Positions 6,415 to 8,273 of a stretch of DNA of 8,273 nucleotides are shown piece by piece (the stretch's first letter is position 1; each line of letters begins with the position of its first letter). Below the pieces are notes generated by a model that saw only the letters and a program-made list of their open reading frames with translations, was not told the DNA's origin and made no database searches. The translations under genes and the position numbers were made by a program. The stretch comes from Oscillospiraceae bacterium (GTDB lineage: Bacteria; Bacillota; Clostridia; Oscillospirales; Acutalibacteraceae), in contig CACZON010000152.1 in NCBI GenBank assembly GCA_902782805.1, positions 1 through 8,273 of the forward strand, given 5' to 3'.

Positions 6415-7191
6415 TCAGAAACAGGTGAACGCTCCGTCGATCACGAAATCCGCTCCGGTGGTAAAGGGGCTTGCGTCGCCCGCGAGATAGACCGCGATGG
6501 CCTGGAGCTCCTCGGGTTTTCCGAGGCGGTGCATCGGCGCGATCGCGTTCCACTGCTCGATCAGGGGGATGAGCGAAGGCGAGCTGAGCGTCAGGTCCGT
6601 TCCGATATATCCGGGGCTGATGCTGTTGACGCGCACGCCTTTGGTCGCCCATTCGATCGCGAGCGATTTCGTCAGCTGAATGACGCCCGCTTTCGAAGCG
6701 TTGTAAGCGCACTGCGGCTGAGGCACGTTGACGATATGCGCCGACATGGAAGCGGTATTGATAATGGACCCGTGCCCTTGTTTGAGCATCTGCTTTCCAG
6801 CGGCGATGTCCGTCAGGAAGATGCCGTTGAGGTTGACGTCGATCACCTTTTTCCAGGTCTCGTAGCTCATCTCTTCGGCGGGCTCGTTGATGCAGATCCC
6901 TGCGTTGCAGAACGCCGCGTCGAGTTGTCCGAATTGCGCCAGAATCGTTTCCATCATCTTTTCGACCGATTCCGGATCCGTAACGTCGGCTTCGACCGCG
7001 ATAAACGTTCTTCCCGTTTCCTCGGCAAGTCTCTTCGCGGTTTTCTCCGCTTCCGGAAGATCGATGTCGACAATCGCGACGTCGGCGCCCGCTTCGGCCA
7101 CCGCTTTCGCGTAGTTCATGCCGATTCCGCGCGCTCCGCCGGTCACGAAGATTTTCTTTCCGTCAAGCCGCATCTTTTCCATAATTCCCAT
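6415..7191 (-). CDS. Short-chain dehydrogenase/reductase, resembling sorbose/arabinitol/mannitol dehydrogenases
   Basis: This 258-residue classical SDR has TGGARGIG (17-24) for the dinucleotide, Asp42 after the second strand (suggesting NAD(H)), NAG (96-98), Asn120, and the catalytic Ser150, Tyr163 and Lys167 in a YNASK motif. The stretch PQPQCAYNASKAG then KSLAIEWA and RVNSISPGYIGTDL resembles the branch that contains fungal sorbose reductase, arabinitol 2-dehydrogenase and mannitol dehydrogenase, so a polyol/ketose oxidoreductase is likely, by resemblance only. The ATG at 7191-7189 is chosen because AAAGGGAG (7208-7201) stands 9 nt upstream; an in-frame TTG at 7215 would place that site inside the coding region. 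A promoter and a palindrome lie about 100 bp upstream. It appears to be a single-gene unit ending at the shared terminator. Confidence 0.92.
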   Translation of the reverse strand: MGIMEKMRLDGKKIFVTGGARGIGMNYAKAVAEAGADVAIVDIDLPEAEKTAKRLAEETGRTFIAVEADVTDPESVEKMMETILAQFGQLDAAFCNAGICINEPAEEMSYETWKKVIDVNLNGIFLTDIAAGKQMLKQGHGSIINTASMSAHIVNVPQPQCAYNASKAGVIQLTKSLAIEWATKGVRVNSISPGYIGTDLTLSSPSLIPLIEQWNAIAPMHRLGKPEELQAIAVYLAGDASPFTTGADFVIDGAFTCF

Positions 7192-7269
7192 GCAAATCCG
7201 CTCCCTTTCGATCAAAGTTCCTTTCGTGAATACTGAGTCCGCCGGCAGCCGGTCGGCTCCGGGATCCTC

Positions 7270-7310
7270 ACTTACGATATTCCCAATTTAATTCTATCAT
7301 AGAACTTACG
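7270..7310. repeat. Direct repeat ACTTACG flanking the palindrome at the SDR promoter
   Basis: ACTTACG occurs at 7270-7276 and 7304-7310, 34 bp apart from start to start. One copy directly adjoins the palindrome and lies in the promoter spacer; the other is just downstream of the predicted transcription start. With the palindrome between them they could form a composite regulator site. Seven-base repeats can also occur by chance. Confidence 0.3.
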
Positions 7311-7319
7311 CAAATACAA
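7291..7319 (-). promoter_or_regulatory. Sigma-A promoter with extended -10 for the short-chain dehydrogenase gene
   Basis: On the - strand TTGTAT (7319-7314) is followed by a 17-bp spacer and TAGAAT (7296-7291), with TGA directly before the -10, giving an extended -10 element. Transcription would start near 7284, leaving a leader of roughly 90 nt that is GC-rich. The leader can form a hairpin CCGG-AGCC-GACC-GGCT-(G)-CCGG at about 7262-7242. Confidence 0.65.
7292..7304. promoter_or_regulatory. Perfect palindrome over the -10 of the SDR promoter, candidate operator
   Basis: TTCTAT-C-ATAGAA is a perfect 6-1-6 inverted repeat. It covers most of the -10 element (7291-7296) and the adjacent spacer, a common place for a repressor site. 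No regulator gene is in the window, so the binding protein is unknown. Chance occurrence in this AT-rich patch is possible. Confidence 0.4.
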
Positions 7320-7340
7320 GCGGGTTTCCTCCCCCGAATC

Positions 7341-7493
7341 TCACTCCGAAGGTCCGGTTTCTCCATCAGCTCCCTGAGGCTTTCCGTACCGCGCCCGGAA
7401 GAACGCGCCGTGCTTGGGAAATTCCCCGAGCAGCGCCTGCTGCCTGAGAAAGAGTTTATGGTCGTTTTCTCTTTAGGAAAGGATTTCCATCAT
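7341..7493 (-). pseudogene. Decayed small gene, probable remnant of a short uncharacterised protein
   Basis: On the - strand ATG-ATG (7493-7488) opens four more codons (EILS) and hits TAA at 7475-7473. The same frame then reads RENDHKLFLRQQALLGEF and further protein-like sequence for 43 codons to TGA at 7343-7341. Near 7390 the shifted frame gives TESLRELMEKPDLRSE, which continues the helical pattern better than the unshifted frame. This suggests both a nonsense change (for example TTA to TAA) and a one- or two-base indel. From memory, short Clostridia proteins often end in a similar pattern (LFLRQ..LL..F...GAI...QY.KSL..L.EK), but no function is known to me. It lies 32 bp after the hydrolase stop, on the same strand. 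Confidence 0.4.
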
Positions 7494-7525
7494 TTATTCT
7501 CTTTCCGTGTTTCTTCCTGTCGTAA

Positions 7526-8273
7526 TCAGAATTCGACCCGAAGCGCCTGACGTTTCATCTCCTCGGCGCTTCGCGCGGTAATCCATCCCTGTGCGCACAG
7601 ACGAGCGCAGCATTCGGAAAAGAGACGCAGGTAGCGTTCCTTCGTCCCGTACAATTCGCGGAGTTTTTCTTTCGGGAAGGGATAAATGCCGCCCACGTCG
7701 TCGTAGGACGCTGCCGGCACTTCCAGATAGGGGGTCCGTATCCCGCCGATGTGATTGCCGTTTTCGTCGAGGACGAACTGCGTGTCCGGATATTCCCCGC
7801 TCAGCTTGACGCAGGAAGCGTGCGGCGCGGGTGTGCCGTAAAGCATCCATTCCCTGAGGTTGCGGTAGGCGCCGGTCACGATGTGTTTGCCCGAGAAATT
7901 ATAGAGCGGATCCTTATACGGATCTTCTCTTGAAGGCGGCGTCAGCCCGAGTTTTTCATAGCACTGCCGGCTCGGACAGATATCGTAGAGTTCCGGTGCT
8001 GCTCTCGAAACGGAAAGTCCCGCGATCTCGTACATCCTTACAAGATCTCCAGGCTCGTCGCTGTCTTCGCGGCGCCGGAGACATCCCCAGGACGGGTGCG
8101 GCAGCTCGCCGCGCAGGTCTCCCGCGGTTTCGATCCTCATGAGCGGGACGTCGCACGGCGCCTTGGTGCGCGGATCGTCGTGCCACCACATATCGGCCTC
8201 CCGGCTGAGTTCTCCGCCGGAACCGGACATATACTTGATGTATCCGTCAAAAACCGGCGCGCCGCCGGGCAGA
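7526..8273 (-). CDS. Alpha/beta hydrolase domain protein (Abhydrolase_10-like), C-terminal part; 5' end outside window
   Basis: The frame is open to the right edge; 248 residues are visible, starting LPGGAPVFDGY upstream of the first in-window ATG (8230), which is therefore not the true start. The pattern fits the C-terminal half of the Abhydrolase_10 family (PF20091, from memory). The series is VPLMRIETAGDL, a RREDSDEPGDLVRMYEIAG strand, HIVTGAYRNLREWMLYG, GNHIGGIRTPYLEVPAASY, then PFPKEKLRELYG and a final helix. Numbered from the ATG at 8230, these lie at about 28-39, 53-71, 116-132, 159-176 and 184-195. The nucleophile serine would be upstream, beyond the edge. In relatives the strand ending in AG is followed by a histidine (AGTAH or AGASH type); here the residues are AGLSVSRAA, with none. 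Substrate and activity are unknown. The stop is TGA 7528-7526; no clear terminator follows. Confidence 0.8.
   Translation of the reverse strand, partial: LPGGAPVFDGYIKYMSGSGGELSREADMWWHDDPRTKAPCDVPLMRIETAGDLRGELPHPSWGCLRRREDSDEPGDLVRMYEIAGLSVSRAAPELYDICPSRQCYEKLGLTPPSREDPYKDPLYNFSGKHIVTGAYRNLREWMLYGTPAPHASCVKLSGEYPDTQFVLDENGNHIGGIRTPYLEVPAASYDDVGGIYPFPKEKLRELYGTKERYLRLFSECCARLCAQGWITARSAEEMKRQALRVEF

Noticed and set aside
7192..7215. TTG start adding eight residues to the short-chain dehydrogenase
   Set aside because: The strong AAAGGGAG site lies inside this extension and is correctly spaced for the ATG at 7191.
6403..7236. Rightward open frame of 277 codons over the short-chain dehydrogenase
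   Set aside because: The product is rich in Arg, Asp and His with no motifs; the - strand has all SDR motifs in order.
7494..7850. Leftward 118-codon frame overlapping the hydrolase
   Set aside because: It overlaps the hydrolase in another frame and encodes a highly basic string; the hydrolase frame matches its family throughout.
1..8273. CRISPR arrays, tRNA or rRNA genes, insertion sequences, attachment sites
   Set aside because: I saw no regularly spaced repeats, cloverleaf-like segments, transposase motifs or terminal inverted repeats.

Overview
The window looks like chromosomal DNA of an anaerobic Firmicute, most likely a gut-type member of the Clostridia. The basis is a GC content in the mid to high fifties by eye, strong GGAGG-type ribosome binding sites, sigma-A-like promoters with 17-bp spacers, and gene families (BdhA/YqhD-type alcohol dehydrogenase, PatB/MalY lyase, DhaK fragment, homodimer-type ABC exporter) typical of fermentative Clostridia. 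No species can be named from the sequence. There is no rRNA, tRNA, CRISPR array, insertion sequence or phage gene.

Left part (1-3352). The 3' end of a D-cysteine desulfhydrase/ACC deaminase family gene (+ strand) meets a leftward gene group at a strong, probably bidirectional terminator (242-286). The leftward group reads iron-type alcohol dehydrogenase (3352-2165), PatB/MalY-type C-S lyase (2080-896), then a short gene holding only the C-terminal part of the dihydroxyacetone kinase subunit DhaK (874-296). A near-consensus promoter lies upstream of the dehydrogenase, and a bulged hairpin sits between the dehydrogenase and the lyase.

Middle (3353-6404). A 244-bp divergent region holds one promoter for the leftward group and one for a rightward pair: an ABC-type exporter with fused membrane and ATPase domains, and an aldo/keto reductase 28 nt behind it. 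The pair ends at a bidirectional terminator with a GAAA tetraloop.

Right part (6415-8273). A short-chain dehydrogenase resembling the sorbose/arabinitol/mannitol dehydrogenase branch is read leftward from a promoter whose -10 is covered by a perfect 6-1-6 palindrome. Upstream is a 310-bp gap that contains what looks like a decayed small gene (7341-7493). Beyond it is the C-terminal part of an Abhydrolase_10-type alpha/beta hydrolase that runs off the right edge and appears to lack the expected catalytic histidine.

Taken together, the window holds three NAD(P)H-dependent carbonyl/alcohol oxidoreductases of unrelated folds, a DhaK remnant or half-subunit, two PLP enzymes acting on sulfur or amino-acid substrates, and an exporter. 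This fits a peripheral carbon/redox metabolism region. I do not see a clearly new multi-gene system. The best leads are the half-length DhaK with its own well-placed ribosome binding site, the decayed small gene, the operator-like elements at the SDR promoter, and the hydrolase with the substituted histidine.
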